Shown: piece by piece, positions 14,811 through 23,406 of the stretch
Position numbering within the stretch: the stretch's first letter is position 1
How the letters are laid out: every line of letters begins with the position of its first letter
NCBI GenBank assembly: GCA_035647835.1
Contig: DASRMS010000033.1
Span: forward strand, 1 to 49,712
Origin: UBA9865 sp035647835
GTDB lineage: Bacteria > Bacillota > Dethiobacteria > Dethiobacterales > Dethiobacteraceae
Direction: 5' to 3'
DNA: 49,712 bases
Position numbers and translations under genes: made by a program
The notes under the pieces: model-generated
Seen by the model: only the letters and a program-made list of their open reading frames with translations
Database searches by the model: none
What the model was told of the DNA's origin: nothing

Positions 14811-15815
14811 TTAGAATTGTTTGCCAATGTAAGCCGCTAAATCAATTACACGACAAGCATAACCCCACTCATTATCATACCAGGAAACAACTTTCACCAA
14901 ATTATCTTTGACCACCAAAGTAGACAAGGCGTCCACAGTACTGGAGTGAGAATCGCCTTGATAGTCTACTGAAACCAGAGGTTCTTCAGAGTAACCCAAG
15001 ATCCCAGCCATGGCACCTTCGGCAGCGCGACGGAAGGCTTCGTTAACTTCAGCCGCAGTTACATTTTTATTAAGTTCAGCCGTTAAATCAACCATGGAAA
15101 CGGTGGGGGTAGGTATCCGCACGGCGAAACCATCAATTTTACCTTGAATACCTGGCAGGACCAGAGATACCGCACGTGCTGCTCCTGTGGTCGTGGGAAT
15201 CATCGACAGTCCGGCAGCCCGAGCTCGACGTAAATCACTATGGGCAACATCGAGAATCTTTTGATCATTAGTATACGCATGAATGGTTGTCATTAACCCT
15301 CTGATAAAGCCAAATTCTTCATCTAAAACTTTGCACAGCGGAGCTAAACAGTTGGTAGTGCAGGAAGCATTGGAGATAATATGGTGTTGAGCGGGGTCAT
15401 AGGCGTCATGGTTAACACCCATGACCACCGTTAAATCCTCTTCTTTGGCTGGTGCCGTAATAATCACCTTTTTTACACTGCCGCCCAGATGCTTGCCGGC
15501 CTCTGCGGCACTACGGAAAGCTCCGGTTGCTTCAATGACAATATCCACATCCAGGGCATTCCAGTCCAGTTTAGCAGGATCCCTTTCTGCCAAAATTTTC
15601 ACTTCTTTACCATCCAGCAGTAAGGCCCCGTCTGTCGCTTCTACAGTGAAGGGCACACGGCCATACAATGAATCGTACTTAAGTAGATGAGCTAACGTCT
15701 TGGGGTCGCGTGTGCTGTTAAAAGCCACCAACTCCAGCTCAGGGTTCTCATGTGCTAAACGCACACAGGCTTTACCGATTCGACCAAAACCATTGACACC
15801 AACTCTAATTGTCAT
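14811..15815 (-). CDS. gap: Glyceraldehyde-3-phosphate dehydrogenase (GapB-like cofactor site)
   Basis: The 334-residue product has the dinucleotide fold GVNGFGRIGKACVR, catalytic SNASCTTNCLAP with Cys near 152, the His in TTIHAYTNDQK, and WYDNEWGYACRV. After the second beta strand it reads ELVAFNSTRDPKTLAHLLKYDS. The Asp that binds the adenosine ribose in NAD-specific enzymes (INDLTD type) is replaced by Asn-Ser, as in NADP-using GapB enzymes (INASY type). Seen: the missing Asp. Inferred: NADP(H) or dual use. It leads the glycolytic operon, yet no cggR regulator lies upstream. Start: ATG at 15815, with GGAGGT about 11 bases before it. Confidence 0.95.
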   Translation of the reverse strand: MTIRVGVNGFGRIGKACVRLAHENPELELVAFNSTRDPKTLAHLLKYDSLYGRVPFTVEATDGALLLDGKEVKILAERDPAKLDWNALDVDIVIEATGAFRSAAEAGKHLGGSVKKVIITAPAKEEDLTVVMGVNHDAYDPAQHHIISNASCTTNCLAPLCKVLDEEFGFIRGLMTTIHAYTNDQKILDVAHSDLRRARAAGLSMIPTTTGAARAVSLVLPGIQGKIDGFAVRIPTPTVSMVDLTAELNKNVTAAEVNEAFRRAAEGAMAGILGYSEEPLVSVDYQGDSHSSTVDALSTLVVKDNLVKVVSWYDNEWGYACRVIDLAAYIGKQF

Positions 15816-16135
15816 GTTTTTCTCTTACCTCCAATTAAAATATCTTAGGTTTAAAAGCTCTAGCTTTATTAAGGTGCTTAAACGGGAATCCTCTGGACAC
15901 TTCCCCACAAATAGGAAGAAAGCATCACAAGGCAGTAAATCTCCTATCCGAGCACAAAAAATAATTCTACATAAAAACCAAAAATCCTGCTAAATGATGT
16001 AGCATATTTACTAAATTGTATAGCCTAATAGACAGAATAAGAGTAATTAACACGCAATTAGGCGAACAAATAATAGCGCCGCTGGCGCTATTTGTTCTGA
16101 CAGAGAAATTATCTCGTTGGCAATCAGTAAAACAT
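15816..16135. other. Intergenic region, gap leader and rpoN tail
   Basis: About 320 bp, AT-rich, with no gene. The right end (16064-16097) holds a bulged hairpin (GAACAAAT..AGCGCC / GGCGCTATTTGTTC) after rpoN without a clear T-run. I found no convincing sigma-A promoter for gap, nor any CggR-type operator. Confidence 0.5.
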
Positions 16136-17521
16136 TTATACTCTTTTTCGTTTACTGGAAGCAGGAACACCTAATTCCTCACGATACTTAGCGACTGTGC
16201 GGCGCGAGACCACAATGCCGCGTGCGGCTAACAGTTCACCTAACTTTTTATCACTATAGGGTTTATATTGGTCTTCAGCAGCAAATAATTCTTTCATATG
16301 ACTTTTCACAGATGCTGAAGAAATAGCGGTACCGTGATAATCTTCTACCCCGGAAGCAAAGAAAAACTTAAAAGCATACAATCCACGTGGCGTCTGCAGA
16401 TACTTATTGGCCGTAGTACGGCTCACGGTGGATTCATGTACACCAATTTCCTCAGCAATCTGGCGTAAAGTCAGAGGCTTTAAGTATTTAATGCCTTCAT
16501 CTAAGAAAGCTTGCTGTATTTTAACCAAGCATTCCGTCACACGATAGAGCGTCAGACGACGCTGCTCCAGACTACGGACCAACCAGAGGGCGGCATCAAA
16601 GCGACTTTTCAGAAAGTCACTGGCCACCTGGTTCTCATTACCGAGCAATGAACGATAGTAAGGATTAATTGTTAAACGCGGCATGTTTTGTTCATTTACA
16701 ATGATGACATACTTATCCTGCACCTTTTCCACCGACACATCAGGTACCACATAGCGCACATCTGCAGCCCCGCCAATCAAGCGCCCTGGTTTGGGATCTA
16801 AAGTGCGGATAAAATCAATGGCAGCCTGCACTGCCGCTGGCTCAACCTGCAAAGCGGCAGCAATTTTTTTTTGCTTATTATCTGCCACATCCTCTAGGTG
16901 CTGGCTGACAATTGCTTCTGCTAGCGGATGAGCATCCGGCAGCTCCTGCAGCTGCAGCAGTAAACACTCTTGTAAATCTCTGGCCCCCACACCCACGGGA
17001 TCAAAAGTTTGAATAACTTTTAAAATTGCTGTCAGTTCACTGCATGCCAGACCGCTTAAGGCTGCTAATTCCTCCATCTTGCCATTAACATAACCATTAG
17101 AGTCGATATTGCCGATTAAAAACTCGCCAATCCTCTTTTCCGTAGTGGTTAAACTGCAGAAACCAAGCTGCGAAGAAAGATGTTCCTGCAGCGATGGTTC
17201 GGCACTTAAGGCATAGTCAACAGCCGCAGCGGCATCATTGGCGCGCGACTGCACTGCTGGCAAAGGCTCGTATCCTTGATCCCGTAAATATTCATCCCAA
17301 TCAATAGAATCATTTTCTAATTTACTGTCGACCTGCACTTCTTCCGCTTTTTTATCTTCTTCCTCATCGAGATCAAGCACAGGGTTATTTAAATATTCAT
17401 TTTGCAAGAAAGCTTGTAATTCCATTACTGGCAACTGCAGTAGACTAATGGCTTGCTGCAGTTCTGGTGTCATGATTAATTTTTGTGTTTGTTCAAGCTT
17501 CAGATTGTGAGTAATGTGCAT
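16136..17521 (-). CDS. rpoN: RNA polymerase sigma-54 factor
   Basis: Alternative sigma factor that needs an AAA+ activator and recognises -24/-12 promoters. The 461-residue product has the Gln- and Leu-rich region I (LEQTQKLIMTPELQQAISLLQLPVMELQAFLQ), an acidic linker (about 50-75), the core-binding middle, the HTH (TLRQIAEEIGVHESTVSRTTANKYLQTPRG) and the RpoN box VSRRTVAKYREELGV near the C-terminus. Start: ATG at 17521. It sits between whiA and gap, where many relatives have crh or cggR. No sigma-54 activator or clear -24/-12 site was found in the window. Confidence 0.96.
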   Translation of the reverse strand: MHITHNLKLEQTQKLIMTPELQQAISLLQLPVMELQAFLQNEYLNNPVLDLDEEEDKKAEEVQVDSKLENDSIDWDEYLRDQGYEPLPAVQSRANDAAAAVDYALSAEPSLQEHLSSQLGFCSLTTTEKRIGEFLIGNIDSNGYVNGKMEELAALSGLACSELTAILKVIQTFDPVGVGARDLQECLLLQLQELPDAHPLAEAIVSQHLEDVADNKQKKIAAALQVEPAAVQAAIDFIRTLDPKPGRLIGGAADVRYVVPDVSVEKVQDKYVIIVNEQNMPRLTINPYYRSLLGNENQVASDFLKSRFDAALWLVRSLEQRRLTLYRVTECLVKIQQAFLDEGIKYLKPLTLRQIAEEIGVHESTVSRTTANKYLQTPRGLYAFKFFFASGVEDYHGTAISSASVKSHMKELFAAEDQYKPYSDKKLGELLAARGIVVSRRTVAKYREELGVPASSKRKRV

Positions 17522-17729
17522 CTAACATCTTCCTTTATCGTTATTCGGTTCGGCAACACGCTAAGCTTGCAAGAGGAAACTGAAAAGCGCAAGCTTTTTT
17601 ATTACAGTACATCTTATGCCCGCACCGAATGATGATGAATCAAGGAAACTTGTCTTACCGTAAATATCTCTACTATTATTGTTCGCCATGTATCAACAAA
17701 ATCCTGTAGCTGGTGCCACTATCTCGACA

Positions 17730-18665
17730 CTAGCTATCTTTCGCTAACTGTTTACTCAGCGTCTCCAACTTACGCATCCGGTGGTTAACACCAGATTTAC
17801 TAAGCGGTGGTTCTAAGAGGTCACCTAGCTCCTGCAGACTAGCCTCAGGGTGAGCCAAACGCAAGCGAGCTACTTCATTTAAAGGCGCGTCCAAGGCTTC
17901 CAAGCCAACCTTTTCATCAATTAGGCGAATCATCTCCAATTGACGTACAGATGCATCTACTGTTTTATTCATATTAGCAGTCTCAAAATTAATCAAGCGG
18001 TTGACCCGGTTCCGCAGGTCCTTAAGAATGCGTACATTTTCAAAGTTTAGTAAAGCATTATGTGCACCAATGACATTAAGAAACTCTACAATCTGTTCAC
18101 TGTCCTTTAAATAAACCAGCCAGCCATTTTTACGGCTAATGGTTTTAGCCGTCACCTGAAAGCTGGCCATTAAGCTTACTAAATCATCTGCTTGCTGCTG
18201 ATAAGCAGTGAAAATTTCCAAATGATAAGAGTTCTCCGGATTAGTCACAGAGCCTGAGGCCAAAAAGGCGCCACGTAGATAAGCACGTCGGCAGCATTTT
18301 TTTTTGCGTACCTTTTCACTAATCTCCTGTTTTAAATCACCGTCTATGAGCAGACCTAAGGCCTGCAGGATCTTCAGCACGTGCTCCTTTTCTTTAATCC
18401 GGATCAAATAAACATTATTTTTACGCAGTCTAATTTTACGACGCACTAATAATTCAGAATTAAACTTAAATGTTTGTTTAAGTATACTAAAAATACGCCG
18501 TGCCACGGCAGGATTTGAGGTAACCACATGCAAAGCAAGGCGTTTTTCTGAGATTTGAATGTTGCCGCTATGTCTGATAAAAGCTGTCAGTTCGGCTGCC
18601 TGACAACATGCCCCGCCCAGTTCCCGGCGCGCCAATTCATTCTTCGCCTGCATCGCATATGTCAT
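17730..18665 (-). CDS. whiA: DNA-binding protein WhiA
   Basis: Conserved Gram-positive DNA-binding protein linked to division and chromosome segregation. The 311-residue product has the duplicated LAGLIDADG-like N-terminal part (ELTAFIRHSGNIQ; CCRRAYLRGAFLASGSVTNP) and the C-terminal HTH (LNEVARLRLAHPEASLQELGDLLEPPLSKSGVNHRMRKL). It is the last gene of the rapZ-yvcK-whiA set, 57 bp after yvcK. The 208-bp gap to rpoN holds a dyad at 17563-17596 (AAGCTTGC / GCAAGCTT) with a T-run only on the plus strand. Confidence 0.96.
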   Translation of the reverse strand: MTYAMQAKNELARRELGGACCQAAELTAFIRHSGNIQISEKRLALHVVTSNPAVARRIFSILKQTFKFNSELLVRRKIRLRKNNVYLIRIKEKEHVLKILQALGLLIDGDLKQEISEKVRKKKCCRRAYLRGAFLASGSVTNPENSYHLEIFTAYQQQADDLVSLMASFQVTAKTISRKNGWLVYLKDSEQIVEFLNVIGAHNALLNFENVRILKDLRNRVNRLINFETANMNKTVDASVRQLEMIRLIDEKVGLEALDAPLNEVARLRLAHPEASLQELGDLLEPPLSKSGVNHRMRKLETLSKQLAKDS

Positions 18666-18722
18666 GCTTTCACCCCACTTTTCTTCAGCAAGCCTAGCAA
18701 ATAATCAAGCTAACCCGGATCG

Positions 18723-19706
18723 CTACAAGACATCGGTAAAAATAGCACAGGCTAATTTATCGGGGTCATGTCGCACTAGTGCTACTGGTGAAAGCAAATC
18801 AGCAGCTACCACTCGCACACCCATTGTTTGTAGCCGCTTAAGATCAGGCTGCACAGGAATAGCACCTTCGGCAGCATATTTTTGTAGCAGAGCGGCAGGA
18901 ATATGTAAATTATTATTAATCAAAATGGTGTCAAACACCCCTGTGCCAACATGCTCTGTCAGAACCTGAAAATGATCGGCAGCACTAAATTTTTCAGTTT
19001 CACCTGGCTGGGTCATTACATTACAGACATATACTTTATGGGCAGCTGTGTCACGCAGTGCCTGCACTACACCCGGCACTAAAAGATTGGCCAGTACGCT
19101 GGTGTAAAGGCTGCCTGGTCCTACTACAACCAGCTGCGCCGCTAAAATAGACTTACGGGCAGCCGGATAAATATCGGCTGTCGCAGGCTCTATATATAAC
19201 CGTCGAATAATACCTCCAGCTTGCGGTATCCTGCTTTGCCCACGGATCGTGCGTCCATCAGTAAGTTCAGCCACTAAATTCAGTTTAGCCATACTAACCG
19301 GCAGCACCTCGCCAGTGACAGCGAGCACCCTGCTGGCTACGCGTATGGCCTTTTCAAAGCCAAACTCTTCCGTCAGCGCCGCTAAAAAAAGGTTGCCGAA
19401 GTTATGGCCAGCTAATCCTTCACCTGACAGGAAACGGTGTTGAAAAACTTGTTCCAGCAGCGGTTCAGTATTGGCCAACGCCAAGAGGCAGTTACGGATA
19501 TCGCCGGGCGGTAAGATGCCCAGATTTTGCCGCAAGCGGCCGGAACTGCCGCCATCATCAGCTACACTAACGATAGCAGCCAGTTTTGTTGTATAATTCT
19601 TCAGGCCACGCAGCAGGGTGGAAAGGCCTGTACCTCCGCCCAAAGCTGCCACCATCAATTCTTTTCCCCGTTCATAATGATTAGATGCTGTAGCTTCTAT
19701 TTTCAC
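18723..19706 (-). CDS. yvcK: Gluconeogenesis factor YvcK (CofD-like)
   Basis: A 327-residue protein of the CofD/YvcK family. In Bacillus it is needed on gluconeogenic carbon sources and for cell shape. It begins VAALGGGTGLSTLLRGLKNYT, then IVSVADDGGSSGRLRQNLGILPPGDIRNCL, with VVVGPGSLYTSVLANLLVPGV in the middle; these line the UDP-sugar-binding pocket. Start: GTG at 19706 with AAGGAG 9 bases upstream. It lies 26 bp after rapZ, a fixed pairing in Bacillota. Confidence 0.95.
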   Translation of the reverse strand: MKIEATASNHYERGKELMVAALGGGTGLSTLLRGLKNYTTKLAAIVSVADDGGSSGRLRQNLGILPPGDIRNCLLALANTEPLLEQVFQHRFLSGEGLAGHNFGNLFLAALTEEFGFEKAIRVASRVLAVTGEVLPVSMAKLNLVAELTDGRTIRGQSRIPQAGGIIRRLYIEPATADIYPAARKSILAAQLVVVGPGSLYTSVLANLLVPGVVQALRDTAAHKVYVCNVMTQPGETEKFSAADHFQVLTEHVGTGVFDTILINNNLHIPAALLQKYAAEGAIPVQPDLKRLQTMGVRVVAADLLSPVALVRHDPDKLACAIFTDVL

Positions 19707-19732
19707 TGTTGTAAACTCCTTAACCTAAACTT

Positions 19733-20599
19733 CTAGACTTTATCGATGTCGCGATACTCCTTCACCACCGGATAATTTTTACCCTGCAGTATTTTTCCTA
19801 GTTCATTAACAATGGACACCGAACGGTGTTTACCGCCGGTACAGCCGATGGCGATCACCAATTGCGGTTTCCCTTCTTTAATATAACAGGGTATGAGGAA
19901 CTCAATTAGATCGAGCAATTTGCGGAAGAACTTGTAGGTAATGCTCCATTTCCAAACATAATTTTTAACGAGCTCATGGTTACCTGTTAAGGGGCGTAAG
20001 TTCTCCACATAATGGGGGTTAGGCAGAAAACGCACATCAAATACTAAATCTGCATCTAACGGAATGCCAAATTTAAAACCAAAAGCTACAAGAGTAATCA
20101 AGATATTCTCCTGCTTACTATCCGGTGCATACAAAGTAGTTATCTCTTCTTTTAATTCATGCGGTGTAAGATAAGAAGTATCAATTAATTTATCTGCATG
20201 GGCGCGAATTTGAGCAAGCAGTTTCTTTTCTTCTTTGATGCCTTCCGCAATGCTGCCCATCGTCGCTAAAGGATGACGACGCCTGGTTTCCTTGAACCGA
20301 CGGATTAAAACCTCATCGCTTGCTTCTAAAAACAGCACTTCATAATCTGTGCCCATGCCTTCTAGCATTTGCAGAGCTTCCTGCAAACTGGCAAAAAAGT
20401 CACCACCTCGGATATCAGAAACTAAGGCAATGCGGTTAATTTTACCTTCTGACTGCACTGCTAGTTCGGCAAATTTCGGAATCAGCATCGGTGGCAGGTT
20501 ATCAATACAAAAGTAACCTAAATCCTCAAAGCAATGCATGGCTTGACTTTTTCCTGCTCCAGATTGTCCAGTAATAATCACAAAACGTATCTGTTCCAT
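19733..20599 (-). CDS. rapZ: RNase adapter protein RapZ (YvcJ)
   Basis: A 288-residue P-loop NTPase. Walker A is GQSGAGKSQAMHCFEDLGY (about 11-29), followed by the family signature CIDNLPPMLIPKFAEL. The C-terminal half has FDVRFLPNPHYVENLRPLTG and AIGCTGGKHRSVSIVNELG, the domain that binds RNA and metabolites in E. coli RapZ. In Bacillus the protein (YvcJ) is a GTPase affecting competence. First of the rapZ-yvcK-whiA set. Confidence 0.95.
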   Translation of the reverse strand: MEQIRFVIITGQSGAGKSQAMHCFEDLGYFCIDNLPPMLIPKFAELAVQSEGKINRIALVSDIRGGDFFASLQEALQMLEGMGTDYEVLFLEASDEVLIRRFKETRRRHPLATMGSIAEGIKEEKKLLAQIRAHADKLIDTSYLTPHELKEEITTLYAPDSKQENILITLVAFGFKFGIPLDADLVFDVRFLPNPHYVENLRPLTGNHELVKNYVWKWSITYKFFRKLLDLIEFLIPCYIKEGKPQLVIAIGCTGGKHRSVSIVNELGKILQGKNYPVVKEYRDIDKV

Positions 20600-20638
20600 G
20601 TTCTCACCCCTTCTGCCAGTTATCTATTAATTCATCTT

Positions 20639-21400
20639 TCACAGGGGAAGTTCCTGCTTTTCTGCTTGTGCAGGTGCGATATTAACAAGTCGCTTTAACG
20701 GTAGATTTAATCTTTCAATCAGCTGGTAAGCGGCTGTAAAATCACCAACCCTAGCAGGGATGTGAGCATCACTATTCACCACAAATTTTACCCCTAAGGG
20801 CAAAGCTACCTGTACATAACCAGCCAGTTTGGGAGCATAGGAACTATTAATCTCCATCAGTGTCTCAGTTTCAGCGCAAGCCTCTGCCAGGGCGTGCGTA
20901 TCAATATCTATCTGCAGACCAGGATGGGTAATCGCGTAAACTGGATAGCGGCGCACCGCAGCGCAGATGGCTGCTGTATTCTGCTGGCGCAGACGTGGCA
21001 CAGTCAAGCCTAACCACCCAGCCAAAAAATTTTGTGCACCCAGCCAAAAAGCAGACCAACTGCGTGGCCGTACTAGTTTATGATAGCCTACCAGTAAGTA
21101 ATCCAGTTCAGAGAGGATACTTTCTGGCACATCAATGGTGCCATCTACATCGACAATATTTGCCTCTACGCCAAGCAAGATTTCCAATTCAGGATATTCA
21201 AGACGCAAACTGTTGATCTCCTCCCGCATGCGTCGAAAAGTGTCTGCACCGCGCACGCCAATGAAAAAATGACCCGGCCCATGATCAGCAATACCAATAG
21301 TTTTTAACCCGCGTCGTTGGGCCGCCTGGACATTTTCCTTAATCGTGCCTTTACCATGACTATATATTGTATGTGTATGAAAATCAGCTGTTGCCTGCAT
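20639..21400 (-). CDS. PHP-domain phosphoesterase
   Basis: A 253-residue PHP-superfamily metal-dependent hydrolase of the YcdX / histidinol-phosphatase-like type. Metal ligands seen are DFHTHTIYSHGKG (residues 5-17), IADHGPGHF, GVEANI, YAITHPG and NSDAHIPARVG. The substrate is not known. It lies 39 bp upstream of rapZ and likely leads this operon; a PHP gene at this spot is common in Clostridia. Start: ATG at 21400 with GAGGAGG 10 bases upstream. Confidence 0.88.
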   Translation of the reverse strand: MQATADFHTHTIYSHGKGTIKENVQAAQRRGLKTIGIADHGPGHFFIGVRGADTFRRMREEINSLRLEYPELEILLGVEANIVDVDGTIDVPESILSELDYLLVGYHKLVRPRSWSAFWLGAQNFLAGWLGLTVPRLRQQNTAAICAAVRRYPVYAITHPGLQIDIDTHALAEACAETETLMEINSSYAPKLAGYVQVALPLGVKFVVNSDAHIPARVGDFTAAYQLIERLNLPLKRLVNIAPAQAEKQELPL

Positions 21401-21532
21401 TAAAATAGCACCTCCTCTCGTAAGGTAGTGTGCCCGTTAACCCGGAATTTCTACCCCAGGCAGCGCGAGTAATGATTAGGCCGCCAAGCTGGACGAGTAC
21501 GGCGCACAAAGTGTCGCCCCGACATAATAAAA

Positions 21533-21562
21533 CAGTCTCCCTGCTGAATTGCAGGGAGACTG
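21533..21562 (-). terminator. Terminator of first GPH transporter
   Basis: A 12-bp stem (CAGTCTCCCTGC / GCAGGGAGACTG) with a 6-nt loop, followed on the minus strand by TTTTATTATG. Its core is nearly the same as that of the terminator after the paralogue, so the terminator was duplicated with the gene. Confidence 0.85.
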
Positions 21563-21583
21563 TCAATGAAATCAAGCTAATGG

Positions 21584-22960
21584 TTATCCTTTTTGCGCTG
21601 CTAATCTTGCTGCGTTTTCCCGTGCATACATGGCTGCATCTTCGTCGGTAATCTTATAACCGAAGAACATGATCATCGATGCCAGCAGGTAGAAACCAGC
21701 GGGAATGCCGCCAAAGATCCACATAAAGCCATTAACAAACTCAGGAGTTGCTGTCATACCGGCAGTATAGCCAATAATGGACAGACCGAAGGTCCCAATG
21801 GCACCACCAAGAGCGAAACCAACTTTAATGGGAATGTTATTCATGGACATGGCCACAGTACGGTTGTCTTTACCAGTGGTGTACAAACCGTATTCGGCAG
21901 CATCAATAGAATAGTTAGGACCGAAAGTCATATACAAGTACATTGAAGCTTGACGCAGAGCGGCAAAGACAATGTAGATCACAATTGACTCACGGGCAAA
22001 TAATGTAATACATAAACTACAGGCAGCCATCATTATTAAGCCTGTAACTAAAGCCATCTTCTTACCAAGCTTTTTACCGATGGAAGGCCCAACCATGGCA
22101 GCAAAGAAGCTGACCATCGTCATGGTCGTCATCGCCACAGCCATCAAGTTGAAGTTACCCAGTACATAGATAAAATAATAAGTTTGAATACCCATGGCGC
22201 CCATGGCACCAACTTGGGTCAAAGACATGACCAGCACGTAAATTAAAAGCTGACTGTTGGTAACAACGGAGTTAATCATATCCTTAACGGTTACCACAGG
22301 ACCGCCACGCTTGGCATCTTCGGGCCGATCATATGGTGCAGAAACTTTTAAGATGATCCCAGCGCCGATAGCATAAATAAGGGCAAAGGGGCCAGCTACA
22401 GCAATATAAGCGTTAGAAGCACCAACAATTGGCGTGAAGAAGTTAAGCAAAGGAATAATTGAAGCTGAGGTAATGATTGCACCAGCTGTTTGAAATTGTG
22501 CTTGTCTGGCAGAAAGCCGGTTTCTGTCTATCATGGAAGTTCCCGCCATGGAAGCCAGAATACCAAACTGTGATAAGGCCACAAAGTTCATGGAGAAGTG
22601 AAGCATAAAATAACCAACAGTCACAATCGCCAGCCTTAGTGGCATAGCCAAAGAACTAGTATTAATAAACTGCAAAGAAATACCTACTACTACTACCCAC
22701 CGTAAAATCACAAACCAGGAACGGTATTTACCCCATTTCAAGTTTGATTTTTGTACAATGGCGCCTGAAGCTAAACAAACAGCAAAGTCAAGAATACGGG
22801 CAACCAACAATAATGTGGCCACAACCGCGGCACTAATCATGAGATGGTCTGTCATAAATAGCACGCCATAGCTCATGGGGATTGCAATACCAAGACCTGA
22901 AAACAAGGCATAGGAACCATAAGTATTAACTTCAGCATTAGTTAATCTTCCACCACTCAT
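21584..22960 (-). CDS. MFS transporter, GPH (sugar:cation symporter) type, paralogue 1
   Basis: A 458-residue, 12-TM protein of the MFS_2 / glycoside-pentoside-hexuronide group. The N-terminal loop reads ARILDFAVCLASGAIVQKSNLKWGKYRSW, matching the MelB-type DP..G...D...(K/R)WGKYR region, though the usual first Asp-Pro is not kept. The central loop is RPEDAKRGGPVVTVKDMINSVVTNSQLL. It is very close to the paralogue at 23407-24783 along its whole length, with the TM7-8 region almost identical. The substrate is unknown; the changed cation-site motif argues against simply copying a melibiose-type role. Start: ATG at 22960 behind AGGAGG. Confidence 0.82.
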   Translation of the reverse strand: MSGGRLTNAEVNTYGSYALFSGLGIAIPMSYGVLFMTDHLMISAAVVATLLLVARILDFAVCLASGAIVQKSNLKWGKYRSWFVILRWVVVVGISLQFINTSSLAMPLRLAIVTVGYFMLHFSMNFVALSQFGILASMAGTSMIDRNRLSARQAQFQTAGAIITSASIIPLLNFFTPIVGASNAYIAVAGPFALIYAIGAGIILKVSAPYDRPEDAKRGGPVVTVKDMINSVVTNSQLLIYVLVMSLTQVGAMGAMGIQTYYFIYVLGNFNLMAVAMTTMTMVSFFAAMVGPSIGKKLGKKMALVTGLIMMAACSLCITLFARESIVIYIVFAALRQASMYLYMTFGPNYSIDAAEYGLYTTGKDNRTVAMSMNNIPIKVGFALGGAIGTFGLSIIGYTAGMTATPEFVNGFMWIFGGIPAGFYLLASMIMFFGYKITDEDAAMYARENAARLAAQKG

Positions 22961-23304
22961 CACTAAACCTCCTAATTGTTCATAGTTCTTACTTTAAAAA
23001 TCCTTAATACATGATGAAAATATAAATTCTGTAAGTTCTGACCCATGACAACCACAACTTTTCCAAATTAAAGCTACCCCATCTACCCCTCCCCAGCTAA
23101 TTCTGCTGAATTCAACTGTCAAAGCAACATAATTGCCCAATGCGAACTCCTATTTTCTACGCCGACAATTCTAGATATCTTGTCAAATTATTTAGTGCAA
23201 ATGCTGTTTTTTTGTGCTGTGATTAGAGAGTTTATGCTGCCAGTGACTATTTCATTATTTTAAATAGTCAGACAAATTGTATCATATTTTTCAGGCAAGA
23301 ACAA
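22961..23304 (-). promoter_or_regulatory. Promoter and about 300-nt leader of paralogue 1
   Basis: TACAAT (23281-23276) lies 17 bases after TTGTTC (23304-23299) on the minus strand, within TCAGACAAATTGTATCATAT, which is also present before the paralogue. The predicted transcript has a leader of roughly 300 nt with no ORF I support. It contains a G-rich stretch (GGGGAGGGGTAGATGGGG, near 23078-23095). Confidence 0.55.
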
Positions 23305-23362
23305 GTAAGTTTTTTGAAAAATAAGGTAATTCTAGGGTGAACTTTATTTCACTGCACAAAAA

Positions 23363-23393
23363 AAATCTCCCTGCTGTAAGAGCAGGGAGATTT
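23363..23393 (-). terminator. Terminator of second GPH transporter
   Basis: A 13-bp stem (AAATCTCCCTGCT / AGCAGGGAGATTT) with a 5-nt loop, followed by T-rich sequence on the minus strand. It lies 14 bases past the stop. Confidence 0.85.
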
Positions 23394-23406
23394 GCTTGCA
23401 TTAAGC

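Noticed and set aside
16136..17521. Sigma-54 (-24/-12) promoters controlled by the local rpoN
   Set aside because: A partial TGGCAC near 3695 lacks the TTGC half at the right spacing, and I saw no other good candidate.
17563..17596. Terminator AAGCTTGC/GCAAGCTT between whiA and rpoN
   Set aside because: The T-run follows only on the plus strand, where no gene is being read, and the loop is 18 nt; its role on the minus strand is unclear.
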